Shown here: positions 1-8,419 of the stretch, piece by piece
How positions within the stretch are numbered: position 1 is the stretch's first letter
Layout: each line of letters opens with the position of its first letter
NCBI GenBank assembly: GCA_945888585.1
Contig: CAMDAI010000006.1
Span: 1-18,003, forward strand
DNA: 18,003 nucleotides
DNA from: Rickettsia typhi
Lineage (GTDB): Bacteria; Pseudomonadota; Alphaproteobacteria; Rickettsiales; UBA1997
Direction: 5' to 3'
Made by a program: the position numbers and the translations under genes
The notes under the pieces: model-generated
Database searches by the model: none
Told to the model about the DNA's origin: nothing
What the model saw: only the letters and a program-made list of their open reading frames with translations

Positions 1-980
1 TCTTTTAATGGAGTCAAATCAACCACCATCAAATGACAATCAGTTCCATTGGTAGTAATTTTTAAACCGCGTTTAACTAAAATTGCTGATAAAATTTTAG
101 CATTAGCAACAATTTGCTTAGCATAGATTTTAAATTCTGGCTCAAGCGCCTCACCAAATGCAACTGCTTTAGCGGTAATTACATGCATTAATGGACCGCC
201 CTGTAAACCAGGAAATACAGCGGAATTAATTTTTTTAGCATGCTCTTCATTATTAGTTAAAATAATACCACCTCTAGGGCCACGTAAGGTTTTATGAGTT
301 GTAGAAGTTGTAATGTCAGCAAAAGGGACTGGTGATGGATAAACTCCGGCAGCAACCAAACCAGCAATATGAGCCATATCCACCATTAAAATCGCACCAA
401 TTTCATCGGCAATTTTTTTAAATCTAGACCAATCAATAATTCTTGGGTAAGAAGAAATTCCGGCAACAATCATTTTTGGCTTATGTTCTCTAGCCAATTG
501 TTCCATTTGATCATAATCAATTAAACCATCATCTAATTTAATGCCATATTGAACAGATTTTAACCACATGCCAGAAATAGTTCTAGCAGCACCATGAGTT
601 AAATGTCCACCAGCAGCGAGAGACATGCCAAGAATAGTGTCTCCCGGTTGTAAAAAAGCTAAATAAACTGCCAAATTAGCGCTGGCGCCGGAATGAGGTT
701 GAACATTGGCAAATTTAGCATCAAATAATTTACAAATTCTTTCAATTGCAACTGCCTCAATTTCATCAGCAAATTCACACCCACCATAATATCTTTTGCC
801 TGGATAACCTTCAGCGTATTTATTAGTAAACACCGAACCTTGGGCTTCCAATACTGCTTTACTTACAATATTTTCTGAAGCAATTAACTCAATTTGATTT
901 TTTTGACGCTGAAGTTCTTTATTGATTCCGTTAAAAATTTCTAAATCGGAGTCTTTTAAATTAGAATTAAAAAATTTCAT
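1..980 (-). CDS. glyA: Serine hydroxymethyltransferase, 3' end cut by the window edge
   Basis: PLP enzyme that interconverts serine and glycine while charging tetrahydrofolate with a one-carbon unit, in the cytosol. I translated 326 codons from the ATG at 980 down to base 3 without a stop. Family proteins are about 415-430 residues, so roughly 95-100 C-terminal residues lie outside. Diagnostic sequence: ELIASEN near residue 31, YPGKRYYGG near 59, the glycine-rich AAGGHLTHG near 122, DMAHIAGL at 201, and the PLP-binding lysine K230 in [11 protein letters not shown]. The start is fixed by an AGAGGAAG ribosome-binding site, the only strong one I found in the window. The gene overlaps the 3' end of the upstream MFS transporter gene by 14 bp, which suggests coupled translation and one transcript. 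Confidence 0.97.
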   Translation of the reverse strand, partial: MKFFNSNLKDSDLEIFNGINKELQRQKNQIELIASENIVSKAVLEAQGSVFTNKYAEGYPGKRYYGGCEFADEIEAVAIERICKLFDAKFANVQPHSGASANLAVYLAFLQPGDTILGMSLAAGGHLTHGAARTISGMWLKSVQYGIKLDDGLIDYDQMEQLAREHKPKMIVAGISSYPRIIDWSRFKKIADEIGAILMVDMAHIAGLVAAGVYPSPVPFADITTSTTHKTLRGPRGGIILTNNEEHAKKINSAVFPGLQGGPLMHVITAKAVAFGEALEPEFKIYAKQIVANAKILSAILVKRGLKITTNGTDCHLMVVDLTPLK

Positions 981-2184
981 AATTCTTCCTCTGTAATTTG
1001 GGGGTTATTTTTATAAAAAAACTATTAAATAGTAGGGTTTTGCTAACAAACTTATGCCAATAGTTACAAATACTAAAGGATAAATACAAAAACAATATCA
1101 AAATAACTGAAATCCATAATCCATAAGGACCAATCAGTTCCATTATTGCCCCAGTACAAAAAATTCCAAAAATACTCCCTATAAAACAAAAACGTGAAAA
1201 AGCACTATTTACAGCTAATCTTTGAGTTGGCTTATATTTTTCATTTATTAGAATTAATGCTGGAAGCTTAATTCCAATCATTAATCCAAACATTAAAAAT
1301 AATAAAGCATAGGTTATTTTTAAATCATCGGTTAAAAGCAGTAAAATAGCACAAACTAAACTGCCAAATGAAGAACAGATCATTAGAAAACGACGATTAA
1401 TCGTATCAGTTAAATAGCCCATGGGCAATGAAAATATGGTTCCAAATAATAATACTGAAAATAAAAGAGAAGCTTGATTTTCCATCATTCCACTTTTTAT
1501 GCCATAAATAATTAAAAAAGCATTAATTGAAGCTTGAGAGTAACTAAAGGTAAAGCCTCCAAACATAATTTTAGGAGAATTACGAATATATCTAAAAAGA
1601 CCAATTCTTTTATTTTCTTTAACAACTCCCGATTTATCACCAATATAGCTAATAGCAAAAATTGAACTTATATAAAATAAAGCCGCAACCAAATTAGAAA
1701 GAAAATTATTATGACCGATATAATTAAGTATTATCGGACCTAAGGCATTGCCAATTGACATAAACATTCCACCAGTTGAAACTAGAATTGCCCTATGATT
1801 TGGTGGCGCCATATCAAGAATAATAGTTTGTCTAATTACTGAAAAACAAAATATTGAGGCACCAAAAGAAAAAATGACCATAATCCATAAAAAATAGCCT
1901 TCATATTTATACATAGCTAATGATGCTAAAGCTGCGGCTATAGTGCTAATATAAATAGCTTTACTGGTACCAAATATTCTGGCAATTCCAGGAAGATATT
2001 TTGAAATAAAAACTCCGGAGAGAATTTGAGTTGCGGAGCAAAGAGAGATTAAAATACTATTTCCAACATGATGTTCCATCTTGATTGCAGCCAAACAAGA
2101 CATCATTCCAAAAGGAATAGAAGATAAAAAAATTGAAATATAAATTGGAATAATATCAATGATTAATTTCTTCCGTCCTTCCAT
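967..2184 (-). CDS. Major facilitator superfamily transporter, substrate unknown
   Basis: A 405-residue integral membrane protein with about 12 hydrophobic segments, the expected size for the family. The short Lys/Arg-containing N-terminus (MEGRKK) leads straight into helix 1. A motif-A-like loop, [10 protein letters not shown] near residues 256-265, sits between the two halves' helices, while the first-half equivalent ([14 protein letters not shown], near 63) has lost the usual acidic/RxGRR pattern. The C-terminus is a basic cytoplasmic tail. It starts 14 bp after leuC and overlaps glyA, so it appears to be in that operon. There is no good Shine-Dalgarno before the ATG. The sequence does not reveal the substrate; the leuC neighbour hints at a metabolite or amino acid but does not prove it. 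A drug-efflux role is an alternative. Confidence 0.85.
   Translation of the reverse strand: MEGRKKLIIDIIPIYISIFLSSIPFGMMSCLAAIKMEHHVGNSILISLCSATQILSGVFISKYLPGIARIFGTSKAIYISTIAAALASLAMYKYEGYFLWIMVIFSFGASIFCFSVIRQTIILDMAPPNHRAILVSTGGMFMSIGNALGPIILNYIGHNNFLSNLVAALFYISSIFAISYIGDKSGVVKENKRIGLFRYIRNSPKIMFGGFTFSYSQASINAFLIIYGIKSGMMENQASLLFSVLLFGTIFSLPMGYLTDTINRRFLMICSSFGSLVCAILLLLTDDLKITYALLFLMFGLMIGIKLPALILINEKYKPTQRLAVNSAFSRFCFIGSIFGIFCTGAIMELIGPYGLWISVILILFLYLSFSICNYWHKFVSKTLLFNSFFIKITPKLQRKNYEIF
985..992 (-). promoter_or_regulatory. Strong Shine-Dalgarno of glyA
   Basis: On the minus strand AGAGGAAG ends four bases before the glyA ATG at 980, inside the end of the MFS gene. It decides the glyA start. 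It is notable because most other genes here have no comparable purine-rich box. Confidence 0.75.
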
Positions 2185-2198
2185 TATTATGCCCGATA

Positions 2199-3617
2199 TT
2201 AGTTTAGAAATTTTCTAACATCACATAATTTACCGTTAACAGCAGCAGCAGCAGCCATTATTGGACTTAATAAGTGAGTTCTACCACCCCTGCCTTGTCT
2301 ACCTTCAAAATTACGATTAGAAGTTGAAGCACATCTTTCCCCAGGTTCTAATTGATCTGAATTCATAGCTAAACACATTGAACAACCAGGCTCTCTCCAT
2401 TCAAAACCAGCAGCAACAAAAATTTTATCTAAACCTTCTTTTTCAGCCTGCTCTTTTACTAACCCAGAGCCTGGTACTGCCATAGCCAATTTAATATTTT
2501 TAGCAATTTTTTTGCCATCTAGAACTTTTGCAGCAGCTCGTAAATCTTCAATTCTTCCATTGGTGCAAGAGCCAATAAAAACTTTATCAATTACAATATC
2601 CTCTAAATTTATACCTGATTTTAAGCCCATATATTCTAAAGATCTTTTAACCGCTTCACTTTTAGATTTATCGGCAAAATCTTCTGGAGCTGGAACCTTA
2701 GAGGTGATTGGCAAAGCATCTTCAGGACTAGTTCCCCAAGTGATAAAAGGTGCAATATCGTCAGCATTTAATATTAATTCCTTATCATAAAAGGCATTAG
2801 CATCTGATTTTAAAGATTCCCAATATCTAACCGCCGCATCAAATTCATCAGTTTTCGGAGCTAATGGTCTTCCTTTTAAATATTCATAAGTAATTTGATC
2901 AGGAGCAATTAACCCAGCTCTAGCTCCGGCTTCAATAGACATATTACAAATTGTCATACGACCTTCCATTGACAGATTTCTAATTGTCTCACCAGCATAT
3001 TCAATAACATAGCCGGTTCCACCTGCAGTTCCTAATTTACTTATTATATACAAAACCACATCTTTAGCAGTTACTCCAAAAGGTAACTTACCATCAACTT
3101 GGATTAACATATTTTTTGCTCTTTTTTGAATCAAAGTTTGAGTTACCAAAACATGCTCAACTTCTGAAGTTCCAATACCAAAAGCTAGCGCTCCAAAAGC
3201 ACCATGAGTTGAGGTGTGACTATCACCACAAACAATTACCATTCCTGGTTGGGTAAAACCTTGCTCAGGTCCTACAATATGAACAATTCCTTGCTTTTTA
3301 TCATCAATATCAAAATATTCTATACCAAATTCCTGACAATTTTTTTGCAGAGTTTCCACTTGAGTTCTAGAAGTTTTATCTTTAATTCCGCTAGTTCCTT
3401 GGCCACGATCAGCAGTAACAGTTGGAACATTGTGATCAGCAACCGCTAAATGAGCTTCTGTTCTTCTTGGTTTACGACCTGTAATTCTTAAACCTTCGAA
3501 GGCTTGTGGTGAAGTAACTTCATGAATTAATTGGCGATCAACATAAATTAATTGGCTTGATTTATCATCATCTACTAAGTGAGATTCCCAAATTTTATCG
3601 TATAAAGTTCTGGCCAT
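2199..3617 (-). CDS. leuC: 3-isopropylmalate dehydratase large subunit
   Basis: Isomerises 2-isopropylmalate to 3-isopropylmalate in leucine synthesis, as a heterodimer with LeuD, using a [4Fe-4S] cluster. The 472 residues match the usual bacterial length. The three cluster cysteines are present: C351 in [12 protein letters not shown], and C412 and C415 in [10 protein letters not shown]. Other family blocks are ARTLYDKIW at the N-terminus, [21 protein letters not shown] from 131, and [15 protein letters not shown] near 431. These distinguish it from aconitase, which is much longer. The expected partner leuD is not next to it: an MFS gene follows 14 bp downstream and a possible small ORF lies upstream. 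A weak promoter is proposed at 3644-3672; no Shine-Dalgarno is seen. The gene looks intact. Confidence 0.96.
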   Translation of the reverse strand: MARTLYDKIWESHLVDDDKSSQLIYVDRQLIHEVTSPQAFEGLRITGRKPRRTEAHLAVADHNVPTVTADRGQGTSGIKDKTSRTQVETLQKNCQEFGIEYFDIDDKKQGIVHIVGPEQGFTQPGMVIVCGDSHTSTHGAFGALAFGIGTSEVEHVLVTQTLIQKRAKNMLIQVDGKLPFGVTAKDVVLYIISKLGTAGGTGYVIEYAGETIRNLSMEGRMTICNMSIEAGARAGLIAPDQITYEYLKGRPLAPKTDEFDAAVRYWESLKSDANAFYDKELILNADDIAPFITWGTSPEDALPITSKVPAPEDFADKSKSEAVKRSLEYMGLKSGINLEDIVIDKVFIGSCTNGRIEDLRAAAKVLDGKKIAKNIKLAMAVPGSGLVKEQAEKEGLDKIFVAAGFEWREPGCSMCLAMNSDQLEPGERCASTSNRNFEGRQGRGGRTHLLSPIMAAAAAVNGKLCDVRKFLN

Positions 3618-3643
3618 TGATTTAATAGTATTTTGTTAAGATT

Positions 3644-3672
3644 TTGATAATATAGAAGAAACGTTTTATCAA
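3644..3672 (-). promoter_or_regulatory. Candidate sigma-70 promoter of leuC
   Basis: On the minus strand TTGATA (3672-3667, five of six consensus bases), a 17-bp spacer, then TATCAA (3649-3644, four of six), placing transcription start about 20-25 bases before the leuC ATG. The two boxes sit in an inverted repeat TTGATAA...TTATCAA. In such AT-rich DNA this match alone is modest evidence. Confidence 0.35.
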
Positions 3673-3679
3673 TAAATTT

Positions 3680-3802
3680 TTAAGATTCTAGCTGTTTATT
3701 TAGCTTATCACGTAGGTTAGTGGCAAATTTTTTTATTTTTTTTAAAAGTTCTGATACTACTACAATTTTTTCACTATTTTGATCTGATTTCTTTTTTGTC
3801 AT
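3680..3802 (-). CDS. Possible 40-residue charged small protein
   Basis: An ATG at 3802 opens a 40-codon frame closed by TAA at 3680. It begins 19 bp after the tolA stop and fills most of the tolA-leuC gap. The peptide begins MTKKKSDQNSEK, has a hydrophobic/basic central helix-like stretch (IVVVSELLKKIKKF) and ends NKQLES; it is Lys-rich and could form an amphipathic helix. I do not recognise a family. For: same strand and operon spacing, AT-rich DNA that nevertheless stays open, and a sensible amino-acid mix. Against: no Shine-Dalgarno, short length, and A-rich DNA makes Lys codons by chance. It could equally be untranslated sequence. Confidence 0.35.
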   Translation of the reverse strand: MTKKKSDQNSEKIVVVSELLKKIKKFATNLRDKLNKQLES

Positions 3803-3821
3803 AATTTTTAAATTTAAAAAT

Positions 3822-4733
3822 TTACTCTTTTTTCATCTCGTCATCAAATCTTAAATCCACCTCTTTCCACACATCATATTTATCACTTGGGAGGTTACGA
3901 AGTGGACTACAAAAAGATAACGCCCACTTTACATTATCAACTGCAATATGAAAATCTACTTCTTTTGGATCATTATATTTTCCAAAATCTGAAATTATTG
4001 CAGAATCAAAATCTATTGAACCATCCTTATCAATTACAATGTGAATACTAACAGGAACTTTGCTATCTGCTTCAGCATCCTCAATTGCTTTTCTGTAACA
4101 TCTTTTAATTTGAGATTGAATATTAAATTTTTCTCTGATGGATAAGTCAATTGTTTGCAAATCTTTTGACCCGGCTTTGTTTTGAGTTAGATCTTCATCA
4201 CTATCTTCACTATCCTGATTTTCCTCTTTTTCTTCTTCTTTTATAACTTCTTTAACAGTGGATTCTGGTTTCGTTATATCCTTGTTAGTTTCATTAACTT
4301 TACTTTCGGGAGCATTTTTTTCTTTTTCAGTTTTTATATCACTCTTATTAATTAATTTTTCCGATATATCTTTTTGTTTAATTTTAGAATCTAATTTAGG
4401 TCTTTTATCTTTAATTACTTTTGGTTTATCAATTTTTTTATTAGATTTTCTTTTGGCTTTTTTTTCTATTTTTTTAATAGGTTTATCTTCTTTTTTTTCA
4501 GAGGTTATTTTTTTTACTTTGGATTGTTTTGTAATGTTTGCTTCTTCGTTATTTAAAACCATTTCATAATTTCCTGGGTTTACAGCAAAACTAACAATGA
4601 TTTTTGGATGATCTTCTTTTTTAACTTCAACATCATATCTTTTAAAATCCAAACCTAAATAAATTAGCAGAAATAATATTGAGTGGAGAAAAATGGAGTA
4701 AAGAGCATTACGAATCATTTTTTTATCCAGCAT
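3822..4733 (-). CDS. tolA: TolA, envelope-spanning Tol-Pal protein
   Basis: TolA bridges the inner membrane TolQR motor to Pal/TolB at the outer membrane, supporting outer-membrane constriction at division. The 303 residues show the expected three parts: a short cytoplasmic N-terminus and one membrane helix (about 10-28), a long Lys/Glu-rich periplasmic rod (about 65-190), and a C-terminal globular domain. That domain carries IQSQIKRCYRKAI with C212, then C275 in FCSPLRNLPSDKYDVW and a final LRFDDEM, a pattern I know from alphaproteobacterial TolA, with the two cysteines probably forming a disulfide. The start overlaps the tolR 3' end by 11 bp, so translation is likely coupled. A TonB role is less likely given the TolA-type tail. 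No tolB or pal follows; a possible small ORF and leuC come next. Confidence 0.88.
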   Translation of the reverse strand: MLDKKMIRNALYSIFLHSILFLLIYLGLDFKRYDVEVKKEDHPKIIVSFAVNPGNYEMVLNNEEANITKQSKVKKITSEKKEDKPIKKIEKKAKRKSNKKIDKPKVIKDKRPKLDSKIKQKDISEKLINKSDIKTEKEKNAPESKVNETNKDITKPESTVKEVIKEEEKEENQDSEDSDEDLTQNKAGSKDLQTIDLSIREKFNIQSQIKRCYRKAIEDAEADSKVPVSIHIVIDKDGSIDFDSAIISDFGKYNDPKEVDFHIAVDNVKWALSFCSPLRNLPSDKYDVWKEVDLRFDDEMKKE

Positions 4734-5160
4734 TAAGCTCTGTGACTAATATAACTTGATTAAAACCTGCAGAATTAATTATTTTCACCACCTCCATCAC
4801 CCTACCATAATCTATTTTTTGATCAGCTCGAAGATATATTTTTGCACTAATATCATTATCAGTTATTTCTAATAATCTTTTGGGTAAACCACGAATTTTG
4901 ATGGGTTCTTCTTGTAAAAATATTGATCCATCTTCTTTTATACTAACTGCAATTGTCACAGATTTTTCAGTTATTGCATTAGATACACCTTTTGGAAGAT
5001 CAACCTCTACACTGCCAGTCATCATTGGAGCGCAAACCATAAAAATAATTAGTAATACTAGAAGTACATCAACAAGTGGGGTAATATTGATATCACTAAT
5101 TGATGATTTTCCTCTTCTATTACCACGATGATTACTGCGCCCGTTAGTGCTAAATCCCAT
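4723..5160 (-). CDS. tolR: TolR/ExbD-family proton-channel stator subunit
   Basis: A 145-residue inner-membrane protein of the ExbD/TolR family. It works with a TolQ/ExbB pentamer to turn proton flow into movement of TolA. A basic, Gly/Asn/Arg-rich N-terminus (about 1-19) precedes the signature SDINITPLVDVLLVLLIIF, in which the Asp of PLVDVLL is the membrane residue needed for proton coupling. One transmembrane helix is followed by a periplasmic domain ending in a conserved-looking VILVTEL stretch. It starts one base after the lolA stop and overlaps tolA. The tolA neighbour supports TolR over ExbD. TolQ is not encoded in this window, which is unusual because tolQ normally directly precedes tolR. 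Confidence 0.9.
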   Translation of the reverse strand: MGFSTNGRSNHRGNRRGKSSISDINITPLVDVLLVLLIIFMVCAPMMTGSVEVDLPKGVSNAITEKSVTIAVSIKEDGSIFLQEEPIKIRGLPKRLLEITDNDISAKIYLRADQKIDYGRVMEVVKIINSAGFNQVILVTELNAG

Positions 5161-5161
5161 A

Positions 5162-5785
5162 TTATTCTGGTAATTGATTATTTTTTACAATAAATAGGTT
5201 TTTATCAATTTTATTGCTAAAATCAGCACTAGTAAATGTAACCAATGTAACTTGATCTAAATCATTTTTAACTTCCATTTTAATAAATTTTATTGGATTA
5301 AGCTCAAAAGTTAAACTAAATTCCCCGGCTTCTTTGCGATTTTTTTTCTCAACCGATACTCGAATAGTACTGTTGGTTTTCTTAACTTCTGTAATTTCAA
5401 CATCTTTAGCAGAAAATGATATATTTTCTCTAGTTAAAAATGAAGCAGGAGTACTATTGGTAGTTAGATAAGAAGTTTCATCCAGCTCTAAATCCTGATA
5501 AATTAAAACATTATTATTAACAATAATTAGAATTTTTGATGTATCACTATAATCAACCCTCATTTTACCAGGTCTTGATAAGTAAAATTTTCCAGTAACA
5601 TCATTTCCATCCGGAGATTTTTGTATAAAAGTAGCAGTCAAATATTTAATACTTCCTAAATAATTCTCTATTTCGCTAAGTTCTGATTTATATTTAATAA
5701 AATAGTTTTCTGAAGACGCAAATGTTTTAGAACTGAAAATTTCGAAACATAAAATCAATAATACCGTTCTAAAAAATAATTTCAT
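5162..5785 (-). CDS. lolA: Outer-membrane lipoprotein carrier protein LolA family
   Basis: Periplasmic chaperone that takes lipoproteins released by LolCDE and carries them to the outer membrane. A signal peptide is evident: MKLFFRTVLLILC..., with likely cleavage after TFA near residue 24. The mature part has the LolA landmarks LTATFIQKSPDG, GKFYLSRPGKMRVDY and later beta strands typical of the half-barrel fold. I chose the ATG at 5785 (207 residues) rather than a TTG five codons upstream, because MKLFF gives a standard signal peptide. It is the first gene after the strong terminator of the symporter gene and is followed after one base by tolR, so it probably heads a lolA-tolR-tolA transcript. 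No clear Shine-Dalgarno. Confidence 0.88.
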   Translation of the reverse strand: MKLFFRTVLLILCFEIFSSKTFASSENYFIKYKSELSEIENYLGSIKYLTATFIQKSPDGNDVTGKFYLSRPGKMRVDYSDTSKILIIVNNNVLIYQDLELDETSYLTTNSTPASFLTRENISFSAKDVEITEVKKTNSTIRVSVEKKNRKEAGEFSLTFELNPIKFIKMEVKNDLDQVTLVTFTSADFSNKIDKNLFIVKNNQLPE

Positions 5786-5813
5786 TTTTAATTCTAACAA
5801 ATTTAAATCGTAA

Positions 5814-5829
5814 TTTATAAGCTTATAAA
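5814..5829. promoter_or_regulatory. 16-bp perfect palindrome in the lolA leader
   Basis: TTTATAAGCTTATAAA reads the same on both strands and lies about 30 bp before the lolA ATG. It could be an operator, but a palindrome of this length is expected about once by chance in a window of this size and composition. Confidence 0.2.
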
Positions 5830-5859
5830 GGCTATTTATAAAGTTAAAGGGATACTTAA

Positions 5860-5865
5860 ATTATA
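5860..5865 (-). promoter_or_regulatory. Candidate -10 box upstream of lolA
   Basis: A perfect TATAAT on the minus strand between the symporter terminator and lolA. No TTGACA-like -35 box lies at the right distance, so this is only a weak promoter call; position after a terminator and before an operon is its main support. Confidence 0.3.
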
Positions 5866-5893
5866 GAAAATATATATTAAAAAATTATCACAT

Positions 5894-5923
5894 AAAAAAA
5901 GGGAGTTGTAACTCCCTTTTTTT
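5894..5923 (-). terminator. Rho-independent terminator of the gltP-type gene
   Basis: GGGAGT and ACTCCC arms around a 4-base loop (TGTA), flanked by seven A on one side and seven T on the other. It lies about 20 bases past the symporter stop codon at 5943. The structure is symmetric and could terminate in both directions, but no gene approaches from the other strand. It separates the symporter gene from the lolA-tolR-tolA operon. Confidence 0.92.
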
Positions 5924-5942
5924 AATAAATTTATTGATATAT

Positions 5943-7175
5943 CTAGACATCTTTTGAATAATATAAATCTCTATCTAAAGTTTTTTCTGTACTGTCAATT
6001 ATTAATGTTATAGTTGCATCACCAGTAAGATTAATTGTGGTTCTGATCATATCTAAAACTCTATCTACAGCAACTACAAGACCTATTCCTTCAAGTGGCA
6101 AACCAACTGATGCTAGAACCATTCCCATAAAAAATAATGATCCGCTTGGAATGCCGGCACCACCTATTGATCCAAGAGTACAAGTTAAAACCAACATCAT
6201 GTAATTGCTTACCGTTAATTCAACTCCATATGCTTGTGCAAAAAATACAGCACATATACCAAGATAAATGGCCATTCCATCCATATTCATAGATGCACCA
6301 AGAGGCATTAAAAAATTAGAACTACTTTTAGAAACCCCCATTCTTTCTTGAAGCTGCGTCATAGCAGTTGGTAAGGTTGCCTTAGTACTAGAAGTAGCAA
6401 AAGCAATCGATTGAGTAAATAACATTTTTTTATAAAATGGAAAAGGTGATAATTTACCAAAAATAAAGATCATAACACCAAATAAGATATACTGAGACAA
6501 TCCAGCAACAAGAAATGCAACAACCAATTTTGCCAAAGATCCAAGGACTTCTATTCCTTGAGTTCCTACGGCGGAAGCTATAAATCCAAAAGCACCAAAT
6601 GGAGCTAATTTCATTATCACATTCACCATTTTAAACGTAACTTGAGAAGCGCTATAAGCCAATTCTTTTACTGGTTTTGCTTTTTCGCCAACTAAATTAA
6701 TTGCCACACCAACAAAAATTGAAAATATGACTAACTGTAAGAAGTTATCAGTTGCCATTGCGTTAATTGGATTAGTCGGTATCAAATGTAACATAAAATC
6801 AACAAAAGAAAAAGGTTCTGCCTTTGCAGTAAATTCAGTTGTTGTGCCATTAAAAGATGATAAATCAACTCCAATTCCTGGTTTAAAAAAATTTGCAGCG
6901 ACTAAGCCGAGTGTTACTGCAAAAATAGAAGTTAAAATATAAGAACCAAATCCCTTTAAACTAATCCGTAATACATTACTAGAGCTATCTCCTAAAGATG
7001 AAATGCCAGAAACCAATGCAAAAAACATTAATGGTACTATAACCATTTTAACTAAACTAATAAATATGGTTCCAAAAATTTTTAAATATGCAGCATCAGA
7101 CCCCATGTAAAAGCCAACTATAACACCAAGCATTAGACCGATTAAAACCTGCTTCCACATTTTCATAGCATTCAT
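5943..7175 (-). CDS. gltP: Dicarboxylate/amino acid:cation symporter (DAACS, GltP/DctA type)
   Basis: Inner-membrane secondary transporter that imports glutamate/aspartate or C4-dicarboxylates with protons or sodium. The 410 residues match the family. Transport-core motifs are present: the serine-rich re-entrant loop ATSSTKATLP (260-269), MNMDG (296-300), the second re-entrant loop GSIGGAGIPSGS (335-346), and DRVLDMIRTTINLTGD (371-386), whose D375, R378 and N382 lie in the substrate and cation site region. R378 matches the arginine that in characterised members marks acidic substrates. M1, M4 and M6 are all possible starts; no Shine-Dalgarno distinguishes them. It follows the TAXI receptor by about 115 bp and ends at a strong terminator. 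The exact substrate cannot be read from sequence. Confidence 0.93.
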   Translation of the reverse strand: MNAMKMWKQVLIGLMLGVIVGFYMGSDAAYLKIFGTIFISLVKMVIVPLMFFALVSGISSLGDSSSNVLRISLKGFGSYILTSIFAVTLGLVAANFFKPGIGVDLSSFNGTTTEFTAKAEPFSFVDFMLHLIPTNPINAMATDNFLQLVIFSIFVGVAINLVGEKAKPVKELAYSASQVTFKMVNVIMKLAPFGAFGFIASAVGTQGIEVLGSLAKLVVAFLVAGLSQYILFGVMIFIFGKLSPFPFYKKMLFTQSIAFATSSTKATLPTAMTQLQERMGVSKSSSNFLMPLGASMNMDGMAIYLGICAVFFAQAYGVELTVSNYMMLVLTCTLGSIGGAGIPSGSLFFMGMVLASVGLPLEGIGLVVAVDRVLDMIRTTINLTGDATITLIIDSTEKTLDRDLYYSKDV

Positions 7176-7290
7176 ATGTTTAAATTATTATTACACAAAA
7201 AATACCTAACCAGACAAATTTAGCAAATAGTGCCAAATTTAACTGGAGATAAACTTTGCGATGATTGCAAATACTTATTAAGAAAGGATC

Positions 7291-8277
7291 TTATTTTAAA
7301 AAACCAACTTCTTTATAATAGCGTATAGCTCCTGGATGTAAAGGAGCAGAATTGCCTTCTTGTATAGATTCTTCTTTCTTTAAAGAGGCAAAGACCGGAT
7401 GAAGAGTTTTAAAATTATCAAAATTATCAAATACTGCTTTGGTTAAATTATAAACCACCTCTGGACTTTCTTTATCAAAAGTTACAACTGTAGCCTTAAT
7501 ACCAAAAGTTTCGATGTCATTTTGATTACCGCGATATAATCCACCGGGAATTATTGCCTTAACGTAGAAAGGATTTGTTTTGATCAACTTATCAATTGAT
7601 TCTTTATCAACACTGAGAATTTTTACCTTACATGAAGAATCTTGATATTGCGTTGCTTCTTGAAGTACTCCATTTGGATTACCACCGATAAAAATCATAA
7701 CATCAATCTTACCTTCACATAGAGCTTTAGGTTGTTCTGCGGGAGATAAACTAGTTACAGCAGAAAAATCTGATTTAGTCCATCCTTTTACAGCCGATAA
7801 AACCTCCATGGTAGCATACATTCCAGAGCCAATTGGACCAAAATTTACTCTTTTACCCACAATATCATCTAATTTTTTAATGCCAGATTTTTCAGCTACG
7901 GCAATAGAAAAAGTTTCTGTATATAAAGAAAACACCGATCTAAGATTTTTAAATGGGGATTGGTCACCAAAAAATCCAGTACCATTATAGGCATGATATT
8001 GCCAATCAGATTGAGCTATAGCAAAATCAACTTCATTTTTTCTGATCGCATTAAGATTAGCAACGGAACCACCAGTAGATTCAACAGAACATCTAATTCC
8101 ATGATCCTTTCTACCTCTATTAACCAATCTGCACATCGCTCCGCCTGCAGGATAATAAACTCCCGTAATTCCACCAGTTGCGATGCTAATATATTTAGTA
8201 GCAGCGAATAATTCTAAGGAATAGAAAAATTGAAATACAAACAAGAAGAAGGCAATAAATTTTCTTAAATTTTTCAT
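7291..8277 (-). CDS. TAXI-family TRAP transporter solute-binding protein
   Basis: Periplasmic receptor of the TAXI type, which in TRAP systems delivers a solute to a separate membrane permease. The 328 residues start with a signal peptide (MKNLRKFIAFFLFVFQFFYSLELFA, cleavage near 25) and continue with the family opening YISIATGGITGVYYPAGGAMCRLVN, then ESTGGSVANLNAIRKNEVDFAIAQSD and GKRVNFGPIGSGMY. The C-terminus has the LHPGAIRYYKEVG ending common to the family. No TRAP permease (DctQM or 4TM-12TM) is encoded in this window; the downstream gene is a DAACS symporter, which is not a known partner. Ligand unknown; characterised TAXI proteins bind acidic compounds such as glutamate, but that is family knowledge only. 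A weak promoter is proposed at 8327-8354. Confidence 0.92.
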   Translation of the reverse strand: MKNLRKFIAFFLFVFQFFYSLELFAATKYISIATGGITGVYYPAGGAMCRLVNRGRKDHGIRCSVESTGGSVANLNAIRKNEVDFAIAQSDWQYHAYNGTGFFGDQSPFKNLRSVFSLYTETFSIAVAEKSGIKKLDDIVGKRVNFGPIGSGMYATMEVLSAVKGWTKSDFSAVTSLSPAEQPKALCEGKIDVMIFIGGNPNGVLQEATQYQDSSCKVKILSVDKESIDKLIKTNPFYVKAIIPGGLYRGNQNDIETFGIKATVVTFDKESPEVVYNLTKAVFDNFDNFKTLHPVFASLKKEESIQEGNSAPLHPGAIRYYKEVGFLK

Positions 8278-8326
8278 TTAAAACTCAGGTTTAAAATTAA
8301 CTGAAGCGAAACTACTTAATCTTTGA

Positions 8327-8354
8327 ACCATAATGATAGGAATTTTTTTTTCAA
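8327..8354 (-). promoter_or_regulatory. Candidate promoter of the TAXI receptor gene
   Basis: On the minus strand TTGAAA (8354-8349), a 16-bp spacer rich in A, and TATGGT (8332-8327). Each box has partial consensus match. It would give a leader of about 45 bases. Modest evidence in AT-rich DNA. Confidence 0.3.
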
Positions 8355-8419
8355 GTTATTTTTATAAATGCTCAAGAATCATCCCTGAACCTTAAGACTA
8401 CAATATAAAAAATATCAAT

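Noticed and set aside
2512..2790. Plus-strand ORFs of 60-103 codons opposite leuC, tolA, tolR, the YhdP-like gene and others
   Set aside because: All are antisense to well-supported genes, show low-complexity Ser/Leu/Ile-rich translations and have no recognisable family features.
4300..4540. The Lys/Glu-rich stretch of tolA as a possible tandem repeat or recent expansion
   Set aside because: The units are not regular at the DNA level; a charged low-complexity rod is normal for TolA domain II.
7195..7290. Promoter for the gltP-type gene in the TAXI-gltP gap
   Set aside because: Several weak -35/-10 pairs are possible (for example TTGTCT with an 18-bp spacer) and none stands out, so no feature is called; readthrough from the TAXI gene is also possible.
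8278..8331. A 17-codon ORF ending directly before the TAXI receptor ATG, like a leader peptide
   Set aside because: Its ATG overlaps the best candidate -10 box, there is no ribosome-binding site, and an open frame this short is common by chance.
8371..8397. Imperfect CTTAAG/CTTGAG hairpin after the YhdP-like gene as a terminator
   Set aside because: Long loop, one G-T pair, AT-rich stem and no T-run directly after it.
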